Source: Novosphingobium flavum (GTDB taxonomy: Bacteria; Pseudomonadota; Alphaproteobacteria; Sphingomonadales; Sphingomonadaceae). Taken from it: 64,000 nucleotides of DNA. The position numbers were made by a program, and so were the translations under genes. A model generated the notes under the pieces. It saw only the letters and a list, made by a program, of their open reading frames with translations, ran no database searches and was not told the DNA's origin. The stretch spans positions 1-64,000 of the forward strand of contig NZ_JACLAW010000015.1 in assembly GCF_014230315.1 (NCBI RefSeq), given 5' to 3'. Numbering within the stretch: the first letter of the stretch is position 1; each line of letters opens with the position of its first letter. Below are positions 24,716 through 31,912 of this stretch, piece by piece.

Positions 24716-26089
24716 ATGACCGTCAATTCGCTGATCGAATCAGATCGCGCACACTGGATTCACCCCGTTTCCTCATGGCACGACCATGAGCAGCGCGGCG
24801 TCACGGTGCTGCGTTCGGGCAAGGGCGTCTACCTCACCGACATCGAAGGCAACGAGCTACTCGACGGCTTTGCCGGCCTGTGGTGCGTCAATGTCGGCTA
24901 TGGCCACGATTCGATTGTAGAGGCGGCCGCCGAGCAGATGCGCCGTCTTGCCTATGCCACCGGCTACTTCTCCTTCGGCAGCGAACCGGCGATCCTGCTC
25001 GCCCAGAAGCTGGCCGACCGCGCGCCCGGCGATCTCAAGCACGTCTACTTCGGTCTCGGCGGTTCGGACGCGGTCGACAGCGCGATCCGCCTGATCCGTT
25101 ATTACTACAACATCACCGGCCGCCCGGCGAAGAAGCACATGATCGCGCTCGAACGCGGCTATCACGGCTCGTCCAGCACCGGCGCCGGGCTCACCGGCCT
25201 CCCGGCCTTCCATCTCCATTTCGATGCCCCCGCGCCGATGCAGCACCACATCGCGCCGCCCTATCCCTACCGTTCCGACGCCGCGAGCGACGTCGAGCTG
25301 ATCGCCCGGTCGGTCGCCGACCTGCGCGCCAAGGTCGAGGAACTCGGCGCCGAGAACGTCGCGGCCTTCTTCGCCGAGCCGGTGATTGGCTCGGGCGGCG
25401 TGATCGTTCCGCCCAAGGGTTGGCTGTCGGCCATGCAGGCCACCTGCCGCGAGCTGGACATCCTGTTCGTGGTTGACGAAGTGATCACCGGTTTCGGCCG
25501 CACCGGCCCGCTGTTCGCCTGCGAACACGAAGGGGTGACCCCCGATTTCATGACCGTGGCCAAGGGCCTGACCGCCGGCTACGCGCCGATGGGCGCCATG
25601 TTCATGTCGGACCGGATCTACCGCGCCATCGCTGATCGCTCGGCCGGCCAGCCGATCGGCCACGGCCAGACCTATTCTGGCCACCCGGTCAGCGCTGCCG
25701 TCGCCCTCGAGGTCCTGAGGCTTTACGAAGAAGGCGGCCTGCTCGCCAACAGCCAGGCGGTCGGCGCCTACTTCGGCGAACGGCTGAAGACCCTGCTCGA
25801 TCACCCGCTGGTCGGCGACGTACGCTCGCTCGGCCTGCTCGCCGGCGTCGAGCTGGTGACCAGCAAGACGGCCAAGACCCGGCCCGACGCGGCGCTTAAC
25901 CTGCCGGGACACCTCGCCCGGATCGGCTACGACAACAAGGTCATCTTCCGGGCCTTCGGCGACGGGATCGTCGGCTTCGCCCCGCCGCTATGCATCACCC
26001 GCGACGAGACCGATCTGCTGATCGAGCGCTTCCGCGCCAGCCTCGACGAACTGCTTACCATCAAGGAGATCCGCGATGCGGTTGACTGA
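24716..26089 (+). CDS. Class III (omega) aminotransferase
   Basis: A 457-residue PLP enzyme from ATG 24716, preceded by GAAGGAGATTGGA. Landmarks are GFAGLWCVNVGYGHDSIVEA, FGLGGSDAVDSAIRL, the cofactor Asp D254 in VVDEVITGFGRTG and the Schiff-base lysine K283 in TVAKGLTAGYAPM. Such enzymes move an amino group from a terminal amine or beta-amino acid to pyruvate or similar. It overlaps the HAD gene by 14 bases. The nearby succinate-semialdehyde dehydrogenase could oxidise an aldehyde made by it. A pyruvate-dependent enzyme is likely, but the amine is unknown. Confidence 0.9.
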   Translation: MTVNSLIESDRAHWIHPVSSWHDHEQRGVTVLRSGKGVYLTDIEGNELLDGFAGLWCVNVGYGHDSIVEAAAEQMRRLAYATGYFSFGSEPAILLAQKLADRAPGDLKHVYFGLGGSDAVDSAIRLIRYYYNITGRPAKKHMIALERGYHGSSSTGAGLTGLPAFHLHFDAPAPMQHHIAPPYPYRSDAASDVELIARSVADLRAKVEELGAENVAAFFAEPVIGSGGVIVPPKGWLSAMQATCRELDILFVVDEVITGFGRTGPLFACEHEGVTPDFMTVAKGLTAGYAPMGAMFMSDRIYRAIADRSAGQPIGHGQTYSGHPVSAAVALEVLRLYEEGGLLANSQAVGAYFGERLKTLLDHPLVGDVRSLGLLAGVELVTSKTAKTRPDAALNLPGHLARIGYDNKVIFRAFGDGIVGFAPPLCITRDETDLLIERFRASLDELLTIKEIRDAVD

Positions 26090-26801
26090 ATTCAAAGCCC
26101 TGTCCTTCGACTGCTACGGCACCCTGATCGACTGGGAATCGGGCATGATCGAAGCGCTGAGCGGCCTGACGTCGCGGGTCGGCAAGGAACTGTCGCGCAA
26201 CGAGATCCTCCAGGCCCATGCCCGGCACGAATCCGAGGCCCAGGCCCAGACCCCGGGCAAGCTTTACCGCGACATCCTGCCGATCGTGTACAAGCGGCTC
26301 GCCGAACAGTGGGGCGTTTCGGTCACGGTCGAGGAATGCGAGGAATACGGGCTCTCGGTCCGCAACTGGCCGGCCTTCGTCGATAGCCCGGGCGCGCTGC
26401 AGTACCTCAAGAAGTTCTACAAGCTGATCATCCTCTCCAACGTCGACAACCGCACCTTCAGCCACAGCAATGCCCGGCTCGAGGTCGAGTTTGACGCGAT
26501 CTACTCGGCCGAGGACATCGGCGCCTACAAGCCGTCGGACAAGAACTTCGACTACATGAAGGCCCATCTTGCCGATCTCGGTATCGAGCCGCACGAAGTG
26601 CTGCACACGGCCGAGAGCCTGTTCCACGATCACCTGCCGGCCAACCGCCATGGCCTGGCCACTTGCTGGATCTATCGCCGCCACGCCCAGGAAGGCTACG
26701 GCGCGACGATGACGCCGGAATCGATGCCCAACATTGACTTCCGCTTCAATTCGATGGCTGATCTGGCGAAGGCACACCAGGAAGAACTGCGCAACGGCTG
26801 A
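26076..26801 (+). CDS. HAD-superfamily hydrolase, haloacid dehalogenase type II-like
   Basis: A 241-residue HAD protein. The nucleophile is D12 in LSFDCYGTLIDWE; motif II is ILSNVD, motif III lysine lies in IGAYKPSDKNFD, and the last acidic motif is in HTAESLFHDH. True L-2-haloacid dehalogenases usually carry a SSNAWD-type last motif, so dehalogenation is doubtful. Many relatives sit beside amine-catabolism genes with unknown phosphatase or dehalogenase roles. It overlaps the aminotransferase by 14 bases and is followed by Lrp. Confidence 0.85.
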   Translation: MRLTEFKALSFDCYGTLIDWESGMIEALSGLTSRVGKELSRNEILQAHARHESEAQAQTPGKLYRDILPIVYKRLAEQWGVSVTVEECEEYGLSVRNWPAFVDSPGALQYLKKFYKLIILSNVDNRTFSHSNARLEVEFDAIYSAEDIGAYKPSDKNFDYMKAHLADLGIEPHEVLHTAESLFHDHLPANRHGLATCWIYRRHAQEGYGATMTPESMPNIDFRFNSMADLAKAHQEELRNG

Positions 26802-26825
26802 GCCAAGGGGGGTCGCAGCACACCG

Positions 26826-27317
26826 ATGATCAACACGCCGAAACTGGACCGCATCGACATCAACATCCTGGCCGAACTGCAGCGCAGCGGCCGGATCACG
26901 AACGCGCAACTGGCGGACAAGGTCGGGCTATCCCCGAGCCCCTGCCTGGCGCGGGTCAAGCGGCTGGAAACGGCGGGTTACATCTCCGGCTACAGCGCGA
27001 TCATCAACCTCTCCAAGATCGGCGGAAGCCAGATCGTGTTCACCTCGGTAACGCTGGGCGATCATCGGCGTCAGGACTTCGTGAAGTTCGAGCAGAAGAT
27101 CGCCCAGTTCGAGGAACTGGTCGAATGCCACCTCGTCTCCGGCGGGTTCGACTACCTGCTCAAGTTCGTGGTGCGCGGCATTGCCGAGTATCAGGAGATG
27201 ATGGAGGACATCCTCGAGAGCAATATCGGCGTCTCGAAGTACTTCTCCTACATCGTGATCAAGTCGTCCGTCGTGCGCGGGCAGCCCCCGGTCAAGCTGC
27301 ACGTGCCGGGGCGCTGA
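26826..27317 (+). CDS. Lrp/AsnC-family regulator
   Basis: A 163-residue regulator with an N-terminal HTH (DRIDINILAELQRSGRITNA, LSPSPCLARVKRLETAGYI) and C-terminal RAM ligand-binding domain (VECHLVSGGFDYLLKFVVRG). Lrp-type proteins sense amino acids and wrap DNA at several phased sites. As the last gene of the aminotransferase operon it probably controls that operon, whose leader carries phased repeats. Confidence 0.92.
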   Translation: MINTPKLDRIDINILAELQRSGRITNAQLADKVGLSPSPCLARVKRLETAGYISGYSAIINLSKIGGSQIVFTSVTLGDHRRQDFVKFEQKIAQFEELVECHLVSGGFDYLLKFVVRGIAEYQEMMEDILESNIGVSKYFSYIVIKSSVVRGQPPVKLHVPGR

Positions 27318-27346
27318 GCGCCGGGCCATCCCATCCTTCAGGCACC

Positions 27347-27381
27347 AAAAAAAGCCCGGAGCCTCGCGGTTCCGGGCTTTC
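27347..27381. terminator. Bidirectional terminator
   Basis: AGCCCGGA (27353-27360) pairs with TCCGGGCT (27371-27378) around a ten-base loop, with seven A on the left and a short T-run on the right. It serves the Lrp gene (+) and the tartrate-dehydrogenase-like gene (-). Confidence 0.85.
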
Positions 27382-27408
27382 CTGTCGGTGCGACCCGAAA
27401 ACTGGTGA

Positions 27409-28491
27409 TCAGGCCACGCGCTCGGCCACGGCCTTGCCGCATTCCTCGGTGTTGGCGCTGCCGCCAAGATCGCGGGTGCGCAGAGGCGCTTGCGCAAGCG
27501 TGGCCTCGATCGCGCGGACCACGGCATCGGCCGCGTCCTGCTCGCCAAAGTGCTCCAGCATCATCGCCCCGCACCAGATCTGGCCGACCGGGTTGGCAAT
27601 GCCCTTGCCGGCAATGTCCGGCGCCGAACCATGGACCGGCTCGAACAGCGAGGGGACCGAGCGATCGGGGTTGATGTTGCCGCAAGGGGCGATCCCGATC
27701 GTGCCGGTGCAGGCCGGGCCGAGGTCCGACAGGATGTCGCCGAACAGGTTGGAGGCGACCACGGTGTCGAACCGGTCGGGGTTCATCACGAACTGCGCGG
27801 CAAGGATGTCGATGTGGTACTTGTCGGTGCGGACCTCGGGATAGCTCGCCGCCATCTCTTCCACGCGCCCGTCCCACCACGGCATGGTGATGGCAATGCC
27901 GTTGGACTTGGTGGCCGAGGTCAGGTGCTGCTTGGGCCGCTTCTGCGCCAGGTCGAAGGCATAGCGCAGGATGCGGTCGGTGCCGAAGCGGGTCATCACC
28001 GTTTCCTGCATCACCACTTCGCGCGCCGTGCCGGGGAAGGAGATCCCGCCGATTGCGGAATATTCGCCTTCCGTATTCTCGCGCACGATCATCATGTCGA
28101 TGTCGCCCGGCTTGCGGTTCGCCAGCGGGCACGGCACGCCCGGCATCAGGCGCACGGGGCGCAGATTGACGTACTGGTCGTATTCGCGGCGGAACTGGAT
28201 CAGCGAGCCCCACAGCGAAACGTGATCGGGCACGGTGTCGGGCCAGCCGACCGCGCCGAAATAGATCGCGTCGACCGCGCCGATGCGCTCCTTCCAGTCG
28301 TCCGGCATCATCTGGCCGTGCTCGGCATAGTATTCGCAGCAGGCAAAGTCGTGCCACTCGAGTTCCAGCGTGAAGCCATAGGCCTTGGCCGCGGCCTCGA
28401 GCACGCGGATGCCCTCGGGCATCACTTCCTTGCCGATCCCGTCGCCGGGGATCACCGCGATCTTGTACTGGCGTGTCATCGTCGTCGTCAC
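27409..28491 (-). CDS. Tartrate dehydrogenase/D-malate dehydrogenase-like decarboxylating enzyme
   Basis: A 360-residue member of the beta-decarboxylating isocitrate/isopropylmalate dehydrogenase family. Seen are IAVIPGDGIGKEV, RREYDQYVNLRPVRLMPGV, MMIVRENTEGEYS, a metal site in NLFGDILSDLG and LFEPVHGSAPDIAGKG. The RPVRLMPGVPCPL stretch points to the tartrate/D-malate branch (TtuC/DmlA) rather than leucine biosynthesis. It would oxidise a 2-hydroxy diacid with NAD and decarboxylate it. It starts seven bases after the SSADH gene stop on the same strand. Confidence 0.85.
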   Translation of the reverse strand: MTTTMTRQYKIAVIPGDGIGKEVMPEGIRVLEAAAKAYGFTLELEWHDFACCEYYAEHGQMMPDDWKERIGAVDAIYFGAVGWPDTVPDHVSLWGSLIQFRREYDQYVNLRPVRLMPGVPCPLANRKPGDIDMMIVRENTEGEYSAIGGISFPGTAREVVMQETVMTRFGTDRILRYAFDLAQKRPKQHLTSATKSNGIAITMPWWDGRVEEMAASYPEVRTDKYHIDILAAQFVMNPDRFDTVVASNLFGDILSDLGPACTGTIGIAPCGNINPDRSVPSLFEPVHGSAPDIAGKGIANPVGQIWCGAMMLEHFGEQDAADAVVRAIEATLAQAPLRTRDLGGSANTEECGKAVAERVA

Positions 28492-28498
28492 TCTCGTC

Positions 28499-29980
28499 TC
28501 AGCGGGCCTTCAGCCCGGCCCAGTGGAAAGCCTTGGTCTCGAGGAATTCCTCGATCCCTTCCTGCCCGCCCTCGCGGCCGAGGCCGGATTGCTTGACCCC
28601 GCCGAAGGGGGCCACTTCCATCGCCAGCGAACCGGTGTTGAGCCCGACCATCCCGAATTCGAGCGCCTCGCTCACGCGCCAGGCGCGGTCCATGTCGCTG
28701 GTGAAGAAATAGGAGGCGAGGCCGAACGGGGTGGCATTGGCGATGCGCAGGGCCTCCTCTTCGGTTTCGAAGCGGAAGATCGGGGCGACCGGGCCGAAGG
28801 TCTCTTCTTCGGCCAGCAGCATGTCTTCGCTCGCCCCGGTGAGGACCACCGGCTGGACGAAGCCGTCCGGCGTTTCGGCCGAAGCGGCAATCGTCGCGCC
28901 CTTGCCCAGCGCGTCGGCGACGTGCGAGGCGACCTTGGCGGCGGCGGCCTCGTTGATCAGCGGCCCGATCGTGGTGCCCGGCGCCGTGCCGTCGCCCACC
29001 TTGAGCGCGGCCACCGCCGCCCCCAGCCGCTCGACGAAGGCATCGTGAATGCCGGACTGGACCAGCAACCGGTTGGCGCAGACGCAGGTCTGGCCCGCAT
29101 TGCGGAACTTGCTCGCCATGGCCCCCTCGACCGCAATGTCGAGGTCGGCATCGTCGAACACGATCAGCGGGGCATTGCCGCCAAGCTCAAGGCTGAGCTT
29201 CTTGATCGTGCCCGCGCACTGGCTCATCAGCAGGGCGCCGACCCGGGTGGAGCCGGTGAACGAAAGCTTGCGCACGATGGGGCTGGAAGTCAGCTCGCCG
29301 CCGATCCCTTCGGGCAGGCCGGTCACGATGTTGAGCACGCCCGCCGGCATCCCGGCTTCCTGCGCCAGCAGGCCGAGGGCCAGGGCGGTATAGGGGGTCA
29401 GTTCGGAAGGCTTGACCACCAGCGTGCAGCCGGCGGCCAGCGCCGCCGCGCCCTTGCGGGTGATCATTGCGGCGGGGAAGTTCCACGGGGTGATCGCGGC
29501 GCAGACGCCGATCGGCTCCTTACGCACGAAGATCCGGCGGTCGGCCGTTGGCGCTGCCACTTCATGGCCGCCGACGCGGCGCGCTTCCTCGGCGAACCAC
29601 TTGATGAAGGTCGCTGCATAGCGGATCTCGCCGGCGGCCTCGGCCAGCGGCTTGCCCTGCTCGGCGGTCATGATCCGCGCAAGATCGTCGATGTTCGCGA
29701 GCATCAGGCCATGCCAGCGCTCGAGGATCACGGCGCGGCTGCCTGCGGGCAGGGCGCGCCAGGCGGGCAGGGCGGCATTAGCCGCGGCAATCGCCTTGCG
29801 GGTGTCGGCCGCGCCGCAGGCCGGGATCGTGCCGATCCGCGCGCCGCCGGCAGGATTGGTCACGTCCAGCACGGTGCCGTCCTCGGCCCCGGTCCAGCCG
29901 CCTCCGATCAGGGCCTGCTGGACCAGCAGTTCGGGCCGGGTGAGGTTCGCCACGCCGGCGGCGTTCGCAGCAGAATTCAT
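28499..29980 (-). CDS. gabD: NAD(P)-dependent succinate-semialdehyde dehydrogenase
   Basis: A 493-residue aldehyde dehydrogenase. The catalytic base is E265 in LELGGNAP and the nucleophile C299 in NAGQTCVCANR; the C299-x-C301 pair is the redox-sensitive one typical of bacterial GabD. PWNFPAAMITRKGAAALAAG is also diagnostic. It oxidises succinate semialdehyde to succinate, or a close omega-semialdehyde. Co-transcribed with the tartrate-dehydrogenase-like gene. With the aminotransferase at 24716 it could complete a transamination-oxidation route. Confidence 0.9.
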   Translation of the reverse strand: MNSAANAAGVANLTRPELLVQQALIGGGWTGAEDGTVLDVTNPAGGARIGTIPACGAADTRKAIAAANAALPAWRALPAGSRAVILERWHGLMLANIDDLARIMTAEQGKPLAEAAGEIRYAATFIKWFAEEARRVGGHEVAAPTADRRIFVRKEPIGVCAAITPWNFPAAMITRKGAAALAAGCTLVVKPSELTPYTALALGLLAQEAGMPAGVLNIVTGLPEGIGGELTSSPIVRKLSFTGSTRVGALLMSQCAGTIKKLSLELGGNAPLIVFDDADLDIAVEGAMASKFRNAGQTCVCANRLLVQSGIHDAFVERLGAAVAALKVGDGTAPGTTIGPLINEAAAAKVASHVADALGKGATIAASAETPDGFVQPVVLTGASEDMLLAEEETFGPVAPIFRFETEEEALRIANATPFGLASYFFTSDMDRAWRVSEALEFGMVGLNTGSLAMEVAPFGGVKQSGLGREGGQEGIEEFLETKAFHWAGLKAR

Positions 29981-30014
29981 CGTTGCGCAACTCCTGTATT
30001 GGTCCCCTGACTAG

Positions 30015-30026
30015 GGCCGATCGGCC
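30015..30026. promoter_or_regulatory. 12-base palindrome in the divergent gabD/csaA-like gap
   Basis: GGCCGATCGGCC is a perfect palindrome 35 bases upstream of the SSADH start (29980). The 191-base gap holds the leftward promoter of the SSADH operon and the rightward promoter of the CsaA-like gene. GC-rich palindromes occur by chance here, so an operator is possible but unproven. Confidence 0.3.
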
Positions 30027-30171
30027 GGGGTGTCCTGCTCGATAGACCAGCCGTGCAGCATATCGCTTCGAATTTGGCGAGGGGTTCGGAACAAGATTGC
30101 GCGGCTTCTCCGGCAATCGGGCTGTGCGGCCGCTGCCCAGCGGCTAAGGATGGCCCGTGAAAGGGAGTTCC

Positions 30172-30531
30172 ATGTCCGAAACCACTGTTCCCGAGTGCAA
30201 GTCCGAGGCGGGCTTCGACGATTTCCAGAAGGTCGACATCCGCATCGGCACGATCGTCGACGTCCAGCCGTTCCCGCGCGCACGCAACCCGTCCTACAAG
30301 GTCCAGGTCGATTTCGGTGATCTCGGCACCCGCTGGTCGAGCGCCCAGATCGCCAGCTATGCGCCCGAGGCACTGATCGGCAAGCAGGTCAGCTGCATCG
30401 TCAACTTCGCCCCGCGCAACATCGCAGGGTTCCAGTCCGAGATCCTGATTCTTGGCGCGAAGGACACGGCGGGCAACGTGATCCTGCTCACGCCGCGCAG
30501 CGCCGTGCCGAACGGCCAGCCGGTATTCTGA
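30172..30531 (+). CDS. csaA: CsaA-like tRNA-binding domain protein
   Basis: A 119-residue EMAP/tRNA-binding OB-fold protein resembling CsaA: FQKVDIRIGTIVDVQPFPRA, YKVQVDFGDLGTRWSSAQIA, IGKQVSCIVNFAPRNIAGFQ and EILILGA. Such proteins act as small chaperones or tRNA binders. ATG 30172 is preferred because AAGGGAG lies just before it; an in-frame ATG five codons earlier is possible. It stands alone between two leftward genes and has no clear tie to the pathway. Confidence 0.85.
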   Translation: MSETTVPECKSEAGFDDFQKVDIRIGTIVDVQPFPRARNPSYKVQVDFGDLGTRWSSAQIASYAPEALIGKQVSCIVNFAPRNIAGFQSEILILGAKDTAGNVILLTPRSAVPNGQPVF

Positions 30532-30549
30532 CAAGAGGCGGCGGGCCGG

Positions 30550-31833
30550 TCAGGCGCCGCCGCCCGCGCCGCCCGCCAGCGCCGACTTGTGCGAGGCGAG
30601 CGTGAACAGCGCGTCCTCGGCCGGATCGGTCGGCCGGCCGAGCAGGCGATCGCGCAGATAGTCGCCCAGCACCGGCCCCATCTTGAAGGCATGGCCTGAC
30701 CCGGCCCCGGCGATCCAGACATTGGCCGCCTCGGGATGACGGTCGATGATGAAGTGACTGTTGTCGCTGTACTCGGTCTGGCAGGTGCGGGTGGCGACGA
30801 TCGGCTGGCCCTTGAGGCCCGGCATCCGCCGCGCGACATAGTCCTCGACCTGCTGGCGCAGGAACTCGGTCGGCATCCGCGCACCGAAATCGGGGTCCAT
30901 CGGCGTGTCGGGCAGGCGCGAGGCCACCTTGATCCCGTAGTCGACGTCGGACGCGGTATAGGTGTCGAGGTCGGCGAGGTTGGGCAGGTGTTCCCAGCGA
31001 TAGCGATGATCGCCGATCGGCGAACCGACGTAAAACAGCTCGCGCCGGGGCACGCGGATCCGGTCGCCGAGCAGCTGCGGGAAGACCTTGGGCAGCCACG
31101 GCCCGCAGGCAAACAGGGTGAGCCCGGCCGGCAGCGGCGCATCGTCGACCAGCAGGTGCTGCATCGCGCCGCCGCTCATCGGCCCGGGGCGAGCATGGCC
31201 GATCCGCACTTCGCCGCCCTTCTGCATGAACACTTCCGAGACCGCGATCATGCTCTCGCGTGCCTTCACCACGCCTCCGGTGCTCTCGTAGAAAACGTGC
31301 GGGGTGTCGTCGTAGTTCAGCTGCGGCCAGCGCTTGCGCATCTCGTCGGGTCCCAGCACCTCGTAGGGGATGGCGTGCCGGTCGAACACGGCGCGCTGGG
31401 CGGCCAGTTCGGCCTCGTGCATCACCCTCAGGCTGCCGTTGGGATAGTACATCCGCCGCCCGAATTCCTGCTGGCGCCGGTCCCATAGCGCTGCGGCGCG
31501 CTGGGCCCAGAGGGTATAGATGTCGCGCGTGCCATAGGACAGGCGCAAGAGCCGGCTTTCATCGCCGGATGAAGCACGGGGATTGCCCGGGCCATAGGCA
31601 TCGACCAGCGTGACCCGAGCCCCGGCCTCGCGCAGGGCGAGCGCGGTCCAGCCGCCAAAGGCTCCGGCGCCGACCACCACAACGTCGGGCAGGCGGCGAT
31701 TGATCGCCGGGGCGCCGGGGCGCACGGCAACCTGGGCCGCGGCCTTGCCGGCAAGCGATGCGGCGCTGCCCGCAAGGCCGGCGGCAAGCAGGGCGCGGCG
31801 GGTGGTCGGGGCAAACGGGGGCGAAGAAGTCAT
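30550..31833 (-). CDS. Tat-exported sarcosine-oxidase-like FAD amine oxidase
   Basis: A 427-residue flavoprotein from ATG 31833. The N-terminus has a twin-arginine signal (TTRRALLAAGLAGSAASL). Then come the FAD motif VVVVGAGAFGGWTALALREAG, SSGDESRLLRLSYG, and near the C-terminus TRTCQTEYSDNSHFIIDRHP with SGHAFKMGPVLG. In monomeric sarcosine oxidase the Cys at this TC position binds FAD covalently and the same DRHP and SGHGFK blocks occur, so I infer covalent FAD and oxidation of a secondary amine or N-methyl amino acid, outside the cytoplasm. It is a monocistronic leftward unit separated by a terminator from the TonB receptor. Confidence 0.85.
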   Translation of the reverse strand: MTSSPPFAPTTRRALLAAGLAGSAASLAGKAAAQVAVRPGAPAINRRLPDVVVVGAGAFGGWTALALREAGARVTLVDAYGPGNPRASSGDESRLLRLSYGTRDIYTLWAQRAAALWDRRQQEFGRRMYYPNGSLRVMHEAELAAQRAVFDRHAIPYEVLGPDEMRKRWPQLNYDDTPHVFYESTGGVVKARESMIAVSEVFMQKGGEVRIGHARPGPMSGGAMQHLLVDDAPLPAGLTLFACGPWLPKVFPQLLGDRIRVPRRELFYVGSPIGDHRYRWEHLPNLADLDTYTASDVDYGIKVASRLPDTPMDPDFGARMPTEFLRQQVEDYVARRMPGLKGQPIVATRTCQTEYSDNSHFIIDRHPEAANVWIAGAGSGHAFKMGPVLGDYLRDRLLGRPTDPAEDALFTLASHKSALAGGAGGGA

Positions 31834-31864
31834 GGGCCCGGTCCTGAAATGAAGTAGCCTGAAA

Positions 31865-31895
31865 GAAAAAAGGCCCGAAGCTTTCGCTTCGGGCC
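31865..31895 (-). terminator. Terminator of the second TonB receptor
   Basis: On the minus strand GGCCCGAAG pairs with CTTCGGGCC (31872-31880 with 31887-31895) around a six-base loop, followed by a T-rich stretch (complement of the A-run at 31865-31871). It lies 17 bases after the receptor stop. Confidence 0.85.
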
Positions 31896-31912
31896 AGTTT
31901 CCAGGTGGAACC

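Noticed and set aside
26076..26801. Naming the HAD protein as an L-2-haloacid dehalogenase
   Set aside because: The final motif is not the SSNAWD type of proven dehalogenases, and no haloacid genes are near.
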